Under the pieces are notes generated by a model. The model did not search any database. It was given only the letters and a program-made list of their open reading frames with translations, and was not told the origin of the DNA. 64,000 bases of DNA from Tipula vernalis (taxonomy: Eukaryota; Arthropoda; Insecta; Diptera; Tipulidae): assembly GCA_958295665.1 (NCBI GenBank), contig OY282560.1:268127315-268191314 (forward strand), in the 5' to 3' direction. The position numbers were made by a program, and so were the translations under genes. Shown here piece by piece: positions 23,124 through 34,655 of this stretch (its first letter is position 1; the number at the start of each line of letters is the position of its first letter).

Positions 23124-26100
23124 TCACCAGTCCCCGTCACCAGAGTCCAATAATAATTCTTGGTCATCAACGTCGCCCTTGCCAATAACTCCTTCTGGTT
23201 CTAGAGTTTCCTCTAGTTCTGCCTCTTCGGGTAACGTATCTTGGCTGTCTTTATAATTCGAACACTGGCGGGACTCACATGCTGCTTTCTTGCATGAACA
23301 TGTTCCCTTACATTCTTTCTTACATTAACAAAATATCATCTTTAAGAGTTCCGGAACCGCTGGGTCTTTAGTTGTTTGGACCGGCATGAGTGTACCCCCT
23401 ACACGTTTTCATCCCCATTTTTCTGGTGACAGTTTGTTTCCGAGCCACTGCTGGACTTGCAGATATACCCGATAAAGGTGTTGCCTTGCAGCTTCAAGTG
23501 TGGGTGGCAAGGTTGCTAGTTTGAGCGCGGTTTGGTTTCTGTTTTTGTCTCTGGTGAATCGCTTGAAGATCTCGTATCTAATTTTTGTCAGGGTTTGTGT
23601 ATCATCATCACGTACATCGACGCAATGACAGTTTGCCCGTCCTGAAATACAGTCTCGTGGGGAAGATTATGGTTTTTAAAACTTTCAATGACCGCTTCCA
23701 GTTCCGTGTCTCTGTTCTTCATTACCTTTCCCTCTAATTTGTCGACTATTGACGTTTTTCCTTTCCCGAAAAAAGCGGAAGTTGTATCGCTTCCCGAAAT
23801 CGCATGGAGAAATAAAATATTGTCTCTAACGAAGGGCCGTGCATCCAAGCTCTTGGAGGAAAACATTTGCTGGTTTTTTTTCCCTTTCTAGGCTTCAAGA
23901 AATAAATTGTTTTATCTTTTGGGGTCAGGGCTGTTGTCAGTACAATGATGTCAATATCCTCTGCCACTACTACAACTGGCGGGCCGTTGACAGCATATTT
24001 CTGCAACGCCGTATGTACGATCAGCGAGTCTGCATCGTCTACCGCTTGTCTAACGGAAATGCCATTCTCTTCCAGAACACCCTTCAAATATTGAATGTAG
24101 CGAATTTTATTGGTATTATTGGACAAAAACTTTTCCTTTGGAAATGGTAAAACCATGTTAGGCTCGAACCTTATGTCAGGCCATGACATGTTGTTTGCAC
24201 GTCGCAAACGTTCTGACCCTTTTATACTATCGCGATTGCATTCATAGCCATCGAAAACCACTGTGACTTCCCGGGAATAATTATCTCTTAAATGTTTTAC
24301 ACATCTGCCGAAAATTTCAACAAATAATTCCTTTCCCGTCCAGGGTACCCAATGTATCAACATTCCCCCGTCGACCACGTGAATACATTTAATCTTGTCA
24401 ATATTCGCGGTTTTTGGTGAGAAAATCTTTATTAGAGCCGATTTAGCGGTTTTCCGTAACATGCCATTGTCAAATATGGTCATTGGAAATGGAGCTAGTT
24501 CATAATCGAAATGGTTTTCTAGGTTATTGGGGGACTTTTTTTGGGTCAGGCAAATTCTCTGGAAAATTAACAAGGGATCTACTGTTATAACTTCATCCTG
24601 AACCTTTATTGAAGACGTTTTATTTATAAGATGTACTACGCGATACTTGCGTGTAAATGAAATAGCATGAAACCTCTTGCCTTGCACTTGATTAAGGATA
24701 CTATTTGTTCCAACCGCAAAAGCTTCGTGACAATTAACTTCTTTCCCAGCAACGAGCCCGGTGGACAAGGAAATAAGTTCTTCTGTATGTGGGAACGGGT
24801 TGCGCAATTCAATCCACCCCTTTAACTTAGCCAAGTCTTCGTTATCGCGATCTATCCGGCTGTCTCGGGCATCTACATGCTGGTCACTGGAGTTGAAATG
24901 GACCCCGCAAAACTCCTCCATTTGATTACAAATATGCACCATGAAAGGAAGGGATGCGATGAACTTGGTAGTGGCACTCGTATTGAATCCACGGTTAACT
25001 AATCCGCCGCTAACTTTAACCATTCTCATGAAGTCTTGTTCAATCGTCATGTCAGTGAAGTTACCCAACCAAAATTGGTCTGTACGCCTGATTGTATTAA
25101 ACCCGTTTCATGACCTTGACTTTCGTGAAGTTTCCCCATGTTTTCGAGGTAGTTTCTCATGTCCTGTATATACAAATGCGCCGACCGTGCGTAGTTGAAA
25201 TAACCGTCCGCATCGAAATAGGGAAGCGTTTGTTCGATACATTTCAACTGAGAAATCAAATCGCCCATTTTTTCGTATTTAAGAAAACACTCAGCTATTT
25301 GAAACATGCGCATGTATTGTATCCACAACTTGGCGGTTTTTCCTCGCGCCTCAATTTCATTCATTTTACTTATAAATTTTTCATTCGCGGTTTTAATGAA
25401 TGCACAGTCTTTGACATCCCTGTAAACTGTAATCGATAGTATCAATATTTGTGAGGTAATCTTTAATGCCTATCTTCTCAGTAGGTAAAAATTCTATTTC
25501 GTTAAATATCCGTTCGCATAAAGCAGCAAAAACAAGTGAATGAGCTCGCATCGCACGGTGATACGCGTGTCCGTAAAGCATTTTCTTGGACATTCCAGCA
25601 GCGTAACAAATACTCGTCAATTCTTCTAACCCACTGCCGGACATAATGAACCCAATGCTGCCGAGATACGACAGAAGCAAATGAAATCCACTCAGTCTAG
25701 TAATAATCCTAGAAATGCCATTACCAGCTCCCGCACCTTTGACAATTTGAGTTGCTTTCTGGTAGAGTGGCTGGTCGAACGTAACGAAGCAGGTATGAAG
25801 ACCCAATTCTTTGGATTTTTCTGCAGCATATATCAGGGCGGTGAAAATTGTGTCGTTATCACTTGGCGGATGATTATCAAACGGCAAGCAGATAACTTTA
25901 CTTCGTTGAGAAGGCATATTTTGGGTTAGTTTCCCCATGAACCCGTTCCACCCTGAAGTCTTCCAAACCTTAGCTCTACCATGCATCGACAAGAAATCCG
26001 CATTATCAATATTGGCAATACTAAAATCCGGAATATAAAGGACTGCGGCAATTATATTTTTGTACCCGACCTCGTTGCTCCCGTCATAAGTTCTCAAGCT

Positions 26101-26765
26101 TATGTTATGCTCATCGATGACTTTCTTATCGACATTGCCAATAATAAGGGCTGCTTGGCCTCGTAACAATCTTCGGGTGTGCCAGCTAGAATTCCTCCCA
26201 TTCCATGAAAGGTATTTTTTCCGTCAATCGTATTTGTGTTAAAGTCGCAGTTGTCAAAAATGAATTGAGCAAAGGAACCTTTCTTAATTTTTGGGGGCTG
26301 AGTGTACATTATACTATTTTGATATTTCATCACCTCCAAATAAGACACGCAATTTCCCAATTGAAAAAGGATATCGATAAGATTTCGAGAACCAAATTTT
26401 CGGAAAAGCATTACACCCAAACCGAGCTGCAAGTGCGACAAAAAAAACCTCGGTCGAGCTGTCACCATTATTGCATGACTGATGCTAGTGCATTTTCGTT
26501 TTAGAGAAGCGAGATCTTTTTTTTTATCGGTCAAAACAATCTTATTAATTAAATACTGCAACTTATCTGAGACACTATCATCCACTTCGGCCAGGAGGCA
26601 GTCACTTGCAGGATACAGGGCCCTATTACGGGGAAATGACAGCATGTGGCGCCGAATAATTGCTGCCGCTTGGTCGAGAAGTTTCGTCTCTTCATCCTCG
26701 CTGTTAAGTCCATTATGGTCCCATTCTCCCCTCATAACTTCATATTCTTTATCCTTGAAATACAT
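23124..26765 (-). pseudogene. Large uncharacterised protein with FEN1/XPG-like (PIN) nuclease motifs, frameshifted
   Basis: One protein can be followed through six frame segments: 26765 to ~26150, to ~25420, to ~25060, to ~23870, to ~23600, then to a stop at 23124. The join text is contiguous, so these are frameshifts, not introns. The middle holds a family signature (FTDMTIEQDFMRMVKVSGGL). Acidic motifs follow in FEN1/XPG order: HVVDGGML (~24370), VVFDGYE (~24255), VDDADSLIV (~24030), AEDIDIIVL (~23950) and HAISGSDTT (~23790). The C-terminus has a Cys cluster (C-x3-C-x3-C-x-C-x4-C-x4-C, ~23310-23250) and an acidic tail. I recall similar multi-copy proteins in aphid and cnidarian gene sets with no assigned function; the nuclease reading is my inference. 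The ATG at 26765 may be internal to a longer N-terminus. At least five frameshifts make it non-functional. Confidence 0.75.
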
Positions 26766-26915
26766 GATAGAAGAAATAATTCGTAGCTATTAGATACAAT
26801 ACTTCTAATCAACATATGGTGACGAACCAAGTATTGTTACTATGCTGAAAGTTTTTTTGGCCCTGAAAAGGGCCTGTTTTTTTTTTGAAATCTTAGTGTT
26901 TCTTGAAACACTCAC

Positions 26916-27212
26916 CTGAAATTTCAAGCAAATCAGCTAGGCGGTACAGTTTCTATTTAGTTTCCTCAATATACTTCAGAACTCTGCCCATTTGGACCAG
27001 AATATCTTCATCCTTGGGACCTCCAGGCTTTGAATGGGGCCAACGGCCATGGTTGAGATGCAGCTGGTTGAACTGAATTTGGTTCTACACTTGATACTTT
27101 CAGTGAAGCATTTAGTGTCCTTTGTAGTGTATTGAAGTAGTTGTGGTCCTCCATAGTTGATATGGATGGTGAATTGATGATTTCTGTTGATACAAAACTG
27201 TTTACTATAGGT
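26916..27212 (-). pseudogene. Possible orphan exon remnant
   Basis: A minus-strand block is flanked by an acceptor-like TTACTTCTAG at 27213 and a strong donor (CAG|GTGAGT) at 26915. Inside, one frame reads STMEDHNYFNTLQRTLNASL up to a stop. A second frame then gives KDEDILVQMGRVLKYIEETK, an in-frame stop, and KLYRLADLLEIS up to the donor. Both readings look protein-like, joined by a one-base shift. I do not recognise the protein. It may be an upstream exon of the nuclease-like gene or an unrelated decayed gene. Confidence 0.35.
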
Positions 27213-29560
27213 CTAGAAGTAAAATATAAAATTATTTTAAGTTACACAGTTACAAAAATATATTTGTATAAAATCGTGAAAATGATCCCTATTTGGAAAG
27301 ACCCCTGTCCTGATTTCCCAAAATTTTCCCTGAGCAACCCTGAATTCTCGAATGGCAGATGAGCCAAAAAAGTGGTATATGTAATTGTTTGTAATTTTTC
27401 AATTTAGTATATCTGGACTGCAGTACCTTCCACTTTTTGATAGCTTATTATTCCGATAGTTTTAGAAGCCTAATTGGTAATATAATACAAAAAAATCAAA
27501 TTTGGTTTAGGTGAAAATGTACATTTTTACTTCACTGTTTGAAATGTAGTATTACATTAATAATGATTACTTACTTATTATTCCTTTTTTTGGCCGAAGA
27601 GTCGAAAAGAGACCAATAATTAATTTAATTTTTTTATGTTTTATTAATTAATCCAAAAATCAATATGGAAAATTTAAAACAATAAAAAAACAAATCAATC
27701 TTGTAACAAATCGGTCTTGTATTTTTCCTGAAAAATATTGCTTGCAGCGTTTTATTGGCCACAGGAATAATAATAAGAATATGATTGAAAAGTTAACAGG
27801 CAAAACAAAACTTTACTAAAATAAAAAATATTTTAAAAATAAAGGAATTCTAAAGTATTTAAAAAAGTCAAGAAGATTAACGTTTCATAAACTGGGCTTG
27901 GGCAAGTCATAATTTACTGTAATTAACTTGACATTTCTAACACATTCATTTTTACAAGAGGACAACCGTTACAAATTAAAATGTTTGAAACCGGTACTCT
28001 GGTGGAAAGCGCTTTAACTGAATGGAAGATGCATCAACATCAATGGATGGGTTCTGGATCTTGTGGTGGACCGAAGCACCACAATTCTGTGATTGTGAAC
28101 CACACTGAAATGCGTTGTTAAATTTATGCATATGTTTAATGAAATGAAACTACAGCGAAAACATTAGGCGGTTTATTTTCCTCTGAGGGTCTGCTCGAAC
28201 ACCGTGGTAATTACTTTCTCGTTTTAGTATACTATATTTTAATGATAAAACTTTCTTGCTCTCTTTTTTTCCATTTGAAAAAGTAATAAATGTAATTTAC
28301 GTTATTTTCACAAAAAATAGAAGCAAAGCCAATTGACTTTATTTCCGTGACTTGATTTTATTATTTGGTACTAGAATTTTGTTTATTCCAATAGAATAGC
28401 GTATATATGAAAAAATATTTCATATTGACAGTGTAACTGAAATTTAAAATTTGAACCAATTCTTTAATATTGAGTCACATCTGGATGACTATAAAAGCAA
28501 AGTAAAGTTCTCCGTGCGTCTACAATTTTTTTAATGAACATGAATTTAATTACTCTGATCTAAGAAATGATTTGATAACTTGCGAGCTTGCTAGGCACGT
28601 AGCGCTAAACTTCTCTGAAGAGCGCTAGTTTCAGCTCATGGATGAATCGACTCAATAATCATCTCTTTAACTCATTGCATGCCACATCATTTATATGAGT
28701 ATGCCAGTAGATTTTCACAATAGGCCACGTCCTACAAATATGTAACATGGCCACAGATGAATAAAAAATGTATGTTACACTTATGGATAATATTGGAAAG
28801 AAATATAATGGCATATTATTAACCAGTGGCCTCTGGCAAAAGTATGTGAGTAGTTGGTTCTAGGAAATAGTTTTTAATGAAAATACTGAAGAGCTTGAAA
28901 ATAAAGTTTTTAAATTTCATTTTACATTTTTATTTTCATTATTTAATTACAACTTTACAAATGATAATTTCTTGGTTTATGTTTTAAAAAAAAGCCGTTC
29001 ATGCAAAGCTGAGGTTGTGAGATGAAGTGTGTCCAAAGTTGCCTTAAATGGTACTAAGTTGTCCTAAGTATGTCCCAAGTTTTTTTAAATGTGTTGGAGT
29101 AAAAGTTTCAGTATTACGAATTTATTTAATTCATATTGAAATAATAAAAATTATGATTAAGATTATTTACTCTTTCAAAACCAATTTAGTTTTTTTGTAT
29201 GGCGCGATATATTCTGATGATGAAGGTATAAAATCTAATCTTTTTCTAAAAACTGAGGAACTGGCAGAAAACCCGTGTTTGATCGTGTTTGTTTGCGAAT
29301 TTTCGAGTGAAAATCCTAGGAAGCGGCCAACAAAATGTGAACAATTCTAAGTTGTCATAAGGTCTTATCTATTCGAAAAATACTTCACTTTTAAAAACAG
29401 TTGGGGGTAAGGTTATTTAGGACAACCACGTTTGACATAATCTCATATAATATATCGAATATATGTATAAATGAAGCGGTCACCAAAATGTCCTATATTC
29501 TGAGTTTTCATAAGGTCTTATTTATTCGAAAAATGACATTGACATGAAATGACATGCGCA
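27213..29560. other. Gene-free AT-rich stretch
   Basis: No supported coding sequence. A short direct repeat (CATAAGGTCTTAT.TATTCG) occurs at about 29356 and 29511, near the 3' side of the piggyBac remnant. The ORFs at 27141-27362 and 29048-29350 match nothing I know. Confidence 0.45.
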
Positions 29561-29569
29561 TTACTATTG

Positions 29570-30681
29570 CAAAACAATTTCGTTTGTATCCTCACGAGAA
29601 CTGATTTCTCCTCGTTTCAGTCTAGCAACAAGAACTTCCTTGGGAATACTTTTTTTATTATCCTTTAGGTTGCCAATAACAAGGTTTCTTTTGCTCGAAT
29701 AAGCATTTTGCTAAATCATAACTAATATAAAAGTTATTGACATGAAGCCTTCTACCTTCAATGAGTTTGAGGCATACATTTATCGCTGATCCAATTTCAC
29801 GTTCGCCAGATGGGGACCCTCCAGAATAAATTTGTATGGCCCATGTGGAACCATCAACTGAGCATAGTTTGAATTACTTTATACCATAAAGATGTGCTTT
29901 ATTTCGTATATACTGCCTGAAGATTAGTCTTCCTTTCCCTGGCACTAAGATTTCATCAATGACAATAACTTCACTCGGATAAAATAATTCCTTACGTTTT
30001 TCTTTCTTCATATCAACTGATGGCTCAATTTTTGTAAGTCGATTGTCCATTTGACTATTTTTTTCATTATCGTTGAAATATAGCATTGTCAGTCAAATTT
30101 GGAATCGATTCCGAGGTATAATAGTACGCGGAACTTGCAATTTGTAATTTCCTTGATTTAACTAATAGCCTGGGAGAGTAGAAAGCCTTACCAGCTCCAT
30201 CCACATTATTAAACCAAGCAAAAAATTCGATTTCTGCTGCATCTGTTCGGTTCCATTTATTGATCCTTGCATTACTTTTCCGTTCATAGTTTATTCGGCA
30301 AATCTATTAATTTCGGTGACAATGTGGCTTATCACTTCTTTGCCCACAATAAGTCGAAAGATTTCTTATGGAGCAGATTTAGGTGATACCATTTGTAAGC
30401 CATGACGACCAATGAATAGAAACGTTTTATGTTTTCCCATACAATCAGACCAGCCATCCACATTAGTTATCAATTCGCCAACATCTACCTCCTCATTGCC
30501 GCTTCAATTTAAACACCCGTAATTCATCTTCTTCTTCCAGAGCAAGATTTCGAAGAACTTCTAATCCAAAATCAACATCACTTTCGTCAACCTTTATTAC
30601 ATTTCCAATTTCGTCGTTGTCTGTGGTCTTCCGTATTACTTTTTCATTTTGTCGTTTCCGCTTATTATTTACTTTTTGCAT
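29570..30681 (-). pseudogene. piggyBac-like transposase remnant 1
   Basis: The N-terminal piece begins with ATG at 30681 and is acidic and lysine-rich. After frame changes, a DDE_Tnp_1_7-type core can be read: NRFQI then YFNDNEKNSQMDNRLTKIEP (about 30110-30030), VIVIDEILVPGKGRLIFRQY followed by KAHLYGIK (about 29975-29885), DGSTWAIQIYSGG, and GRRLHVNNFYISYDLAKCLF (about 29760-29690). The catalytic Asp normally in VDNFYTS is Asn. Several stops and shifts add to this, so the gene is dead. I could not identify TTAA-flanked termini. Confidence 0.85.
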
Positions 30682-32132
30682 AACTTGGTTACTATCGCTT
30701 ATCTGAACTTCCTATCATTTCCACATTTTCTTTTTCACGAACTGACCGTCGTTTAATTATCTTCATTACACCTCAAAATCGTAGAATATATGTACTGATA
30801 ATGTCAGGTTATTTATGATTTTCAGAGTGGTTACATACGTCTGTTTTCGTTCATTACTTTTCGCCAAAGGTTTTTATTTATTTATTCACAAAAATTTGAT
30901 GAGCGAGCGTACCGAGCTCCTTCACAATCAAAGATGCGGACAAAATAATTAACAATATGTGTATACAAAAAAAAAAATCTTTTTAGCAATACGGTATACG
31001 AGAGTACCCCATCCAATGTTCCATGCCTCTTTCTTAGTATACTTTCTGCTTGAATGTTTTTGGAAAAGGGTGTCTTTTTGTCGTCTGTCTTCAATGAAAT
31101 AAAATAATAATAAATTTCGTAGTTTTTGATTTTTTGTTTTATTTTAATTAAGTCAACTAGATTAGTAAATTAAAACATCTATAATAATAATAATTTTTTG
31201 ATGTCCTAATTTAGATTTATAAAATCCTGAGTTCTGGCATTTAAATTATATTATATACTTTTATAAATAAATAATTAATTTCTACATTATTAATTTCCTT
31301 TTTCTAGATTTGTAGGAAATTGCCGATTAGTTTAAATTTAATAGTATGGTTAAATATATATTTTCAACTTTTTATTTTTAAATCTAGTGCAGTAGGTAAA
31401 CAATTAATTAACTATTTACAAGAGAATGGTAAGTACAAGAGAATGGTAAGTGCTGTGAATTTAAATTATAACTTAATAATTTAAAATTTTTAAACATTCT
31501 TTTAGAATTTTAGCTTAGAAGTGGGAGAGTTTACATAGGAAATTTCATAAAATGTTAATTTTTGTAATACTTGTATGTACTATATTGTGTTTTGCTCATT
31601 AATATATGTATATTAATTAATTTACTTTAAAAATATTTAAAGGTTTCTCTTCCTTAATTTGCTAATAAATAATTCAATTTTCAGAATATAACATAGTACC
31701 AGAATCAATCTTTAATATGGGGATTAAATTAATCCTGAATTTCAGAATTAGATTTGACTTTGATATTATGGTGATTTATTAATTAAAATTAGTTTTCAGA
31801 GTTGCCTGGGAAATTATATATTGATTTTATTTGTTGATTCTTGATATACTTATAGTAAGTACTTAACTGAATTATTGATGATTTTAGGCTGTTGTGGTGC
31901 TGTAACATTATCATTTTTAATTTATTTATTATAAATTTTATAAAATAATTGAATTTTTAATTATTTATTCTCTTTTTCTTGATCGGTAGGAAATTTCTGA
32001 TTAGTTTTAAGTAAAATTTTATGTTTAAAATGGTTTTTAAAGTTTATTCTAATTCATGTTGCAGTACGTAATAATTAATTAATTAGATATAGAAGGACCA
32101 AGAAAAATAAAATAGGCGCTGGTTTTGTAATC
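30682..32132. other. Gene-free AT-rich stretch
   Basis: No coding sequence supported. The minus-strand ORF at 30882-31094 has no recognisable domain. The piggyBac 5' end is expected near 30700-30900 but was not delimited. Confidence 0.45.
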
Positions 32133-32572
32133 TTAGCTTAGTAATTTTAATTTTTCTTAAATATTTTATCAGGTAAATTAATGAAAGGCGGACAGGGGGA
32201 AATTACAACATTAATAATTTTTTAAGTCCTAATTTAAATTTAGGGAGTCTTGAGTATCCGGCCCTGGATTCCAGAGAAATGATCATCTAATAATGTAGTT
32301 AGATTGTGCTGTCTTATGCTAATCATTTAATATATATTGTACTAATAATTTACTAACTATCAATCGCATTGGTGTCTGTAACCGGGTCGAGTCTGTCCCA
32401 ACTAATAATCCTATCCAATCCTTCGGTTTTGTTATATGTGAACGGGTGTACGGCATGGGCCTGGGAGTCCAAGAGATCCTGCTATTATGCTTGGTCGTAC
32501 AGTCATAATCCATCACAAAAGTTTAATTTCAACTTTATTTTATTTAATTTTATCTTAATTATAATTATAATT
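32133..32572 (+). repeat. SINE-like repeat, tandem unit 1
   Basis: The 440-bp unit starts at TTAGCTTAGTAATTTTA and contains the markers GGCGGACAGGGGG, GTATCCGGCCCTGGATTCCA and GTAACCGGGTCGAGTC, ending TTGGTCGTACAGTCA. The same order of markers recurs at 32573-32940. The GGGTCGAGTC stretch resembles a Pol III B box, but the A box is unclear, so a tRNA or 5S origin is only a guess. Confidence 0.7.
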
Positions 32573-32940
32573 TTAGCTTAGTAATTTTAGATTTTCTTAA
32601 ATATTTTATCAGGTAAATTATTGAAAGGCGAACAGGGGGAAATTACAACATTAATGATTTTTAATTTAGGTTCAGGGAGACCTGAGTATCCGGCCCTGGA
32701 TTCCAGAGAAATGATCATCTAAAAATGTAGTTAGATTGTGTTGTCTTTTGTGCCGTTAATTTACTAACTATCGATCGCATTGGTGTCTGTAACCGGGTCG
32801 AGTCTGTCCCAACCAATAATCCTATCCTATCCTTCGGTTTTGTTGTGTGTAAACGGGTGTACGGTGTGTGCCCGGGAGTCCGGGAGACTTGCTATAATGC
32901 TTGGCCGTACACTCACAATCAATCAATCAATCAATGTAAA
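32573..32940 (+). repeat. SINE-like repeat, tandem unit 2, with (TCAA)n tail
   Basis: A direct head-to-tail copy of unit 1 with about 10% substitutions by eye and small indels. It ends TTGGCCGTACACTCACAA followed by five TCAA units (about 32918-32936), a short simple-repeat tail of the kind seen on some SINEs. Short ORFs inside the units (32369 and 32780 starts) translate the same repeat and are not genes. Confidence 0.75.
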
Positions 32941-33816
32941 TAATTCAAATAAGTATGAAATGAAATATGAAAAAAATTCAACAAATTTTCACAGAAAAAT
33001 TCAAATCAAAGGAGGAATGAGGGACGAGTGCTTCCATTTCATTTTATTCCTGCTGATCCATCGAGTTTTACTCGTATATAATTTGCATTTTGTTTCGTTT
33101 CGGAATTTTCCAAATAACTCCTGCAGATTTCGTTACTTCTATGTATTACCTAAAGCCGCTAAAAATGATTAGATATTACAGAATAAATTTTTTTTTTTTA
33201 CAAAATGTGTGAACTGTTTATGTGAAAAAAGAAGTTTGCGTTTATCTCTAACATATTGAATTAGAATGGACATACATATGTACATACATATATCTGTTTA
33301 TGTAAAAAGTAAATAAATAATATTTTTACGTTATATTAGATACAAATAATTAATGTTAACTGAAAATACACAATCTGTTTATATTTCTAAATTTGTTGAT
33401 CAAAATATATTTTTAAATGGTTTTTTGTTTGTAGAACCGCCGGTCGTAAGTATTAGATTAGTGCATTGCGTCGGAATGCTATGAATTGATTTCTGTAAAG
33501 ACCAGAGGTGACACAATTTTTTGCAATGGGACGAATCGTTGATTGTGAAAAATCATTCAGGCAATATCCCAAATTGTCCTTAGTTCCAAATGGGCCAATC
33601 CAAAAATAATAAATAGTGTAATAATTTTATCAACAATTTTTGGACAATTTTTCATTTTGGGTTTGAGCAACTGTTACTAAAATTGCCCAAAAAACCAAAA
33701 TGTGGAAAGACCCAAACAGTTTGGGTTTCAACTTAAAAAATAAAAAATAAATTGATGGAGCAAACAATTTTAAATCGTCTCGAAACCGGAAATGAAGAAT
33801 CGCTCAAACTTTTGGT
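32941..33816. other. Gene-free stretch
   Basis: AT-rich, no coding sequence supported. Around 33560-33740 there are repeated CAAATTG/CCCAAA-type words on both strands, but no clear element ends. Confidence 0.4.
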
Positions 33817-33818
33817 TA

Positions 33819-34080
33819 ATTGAGGAGTGTCTGATCAAAAGTCGCTATTTACATTTTCCAAAATTATATTTTTTTTTTTATCAGAGCAGAATTTTTTAAG
33901 TGAAATAGACCAGAGGTGGTTATTTCCAGCATGGACCAAAAATTGCCAATTTCTCAATGAAAAATATTCCTAAAATTCTTGATTTTGGTCAAAACAAGCT
34001 ATTTACTACAAAAAAGTGATCAAAAGTAAGTAGCAAAACGTAAGATGTAAATAGCGCCTTTTGATCAGACACTCCTCAAT
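33819..34080. mobile_element. MITE with ~37-bp terminal inverted repeats and TA duplication
   Basis: It begins ATTGAGGAGTGTCTGATCAA and ends with the reverse complement TTGATCAGACACTCCTCAAT. Complementarity continues inward through GCTATTTACAT with a one-base difference. TA flanks both sides (33817-33818 and 34081-34082). The 262-bp core has no coding capacity. TA duplications and this TIR length fit a Tc1/mariner-derived MITE. Confidence 0.9.
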
Positions 34081-34082
34081 TA

Positions 34083-34655
34083 TCGATATTGGCCAAACAT
34101 TGGCTTTTGCGCAAGGGCAATATTATTACGATGCCGTAACATAAGCCACATGCACATTATATCTCTTTTAACACATGGACTGGCATGGCTATAATTTCTG
34201 GTGGCCAGTGATGTTTCCATAGGGCCGTGGCTATCAAATATGATAGCAACGTTATGTTTACATGTCAGGCCCTGGCTTTTCAATATGAAATCACTTACGT
34301 ACAAATCCTATAGCAATTTGCATGCTCGGTCCTCTGTAATGTGTTACGTGTATGTGGTTTGTGCAAATTGTTGCCTGTATAGATTTTATGAGCATTGTTT
34401 TAAGATAGAAAACAAAATAGCGAAATTCTAAAAATATATAAAGTAGTGCATAGTTTTATTTATTTCGGTAGTTTTGATTTGTTGGGATTGTGTCTCCAGG
34501 TTGATTTGTATTGGTCGTTTGGGCGCTTCGCGGTATTATGCTTTGCACATTTGACACTGAAACTAGTTTAGGAGCGTTTTTTTGTGGTTAACATCCGCAC
34601 ATCACGCGTGTTTTTCAATTTTAACACTACAATGCCATCCTCATTTTCTCATTTC
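34083..34655. other. Gene-free stretch
   Basis: ORFs on both strands around 34080-34430 start at the MITE edge or overlap each other and show no domain. Nothing else recognised. Confidence 0.4.

Noticed and set aside
28490..28640. hAT-like coding fragment
   Set aside because: A reading such as LITCELARHVALNFSEE looked protein-like but could not be tied to any conserved motif and stops quickly.
32369..33172. Two similar plus-strand ORFs starting MVSVTGSSLSQ
   Set aside because: They translate the same SINE-like repeat twice. The starts are not ATG-supported genes and the similarity is that of the repeat.
34080..34431. Overlapping ORFs on both strands after the MITE
   Set aside because: Mutually antisense, no domains, one begins exactly at the MITE edge.
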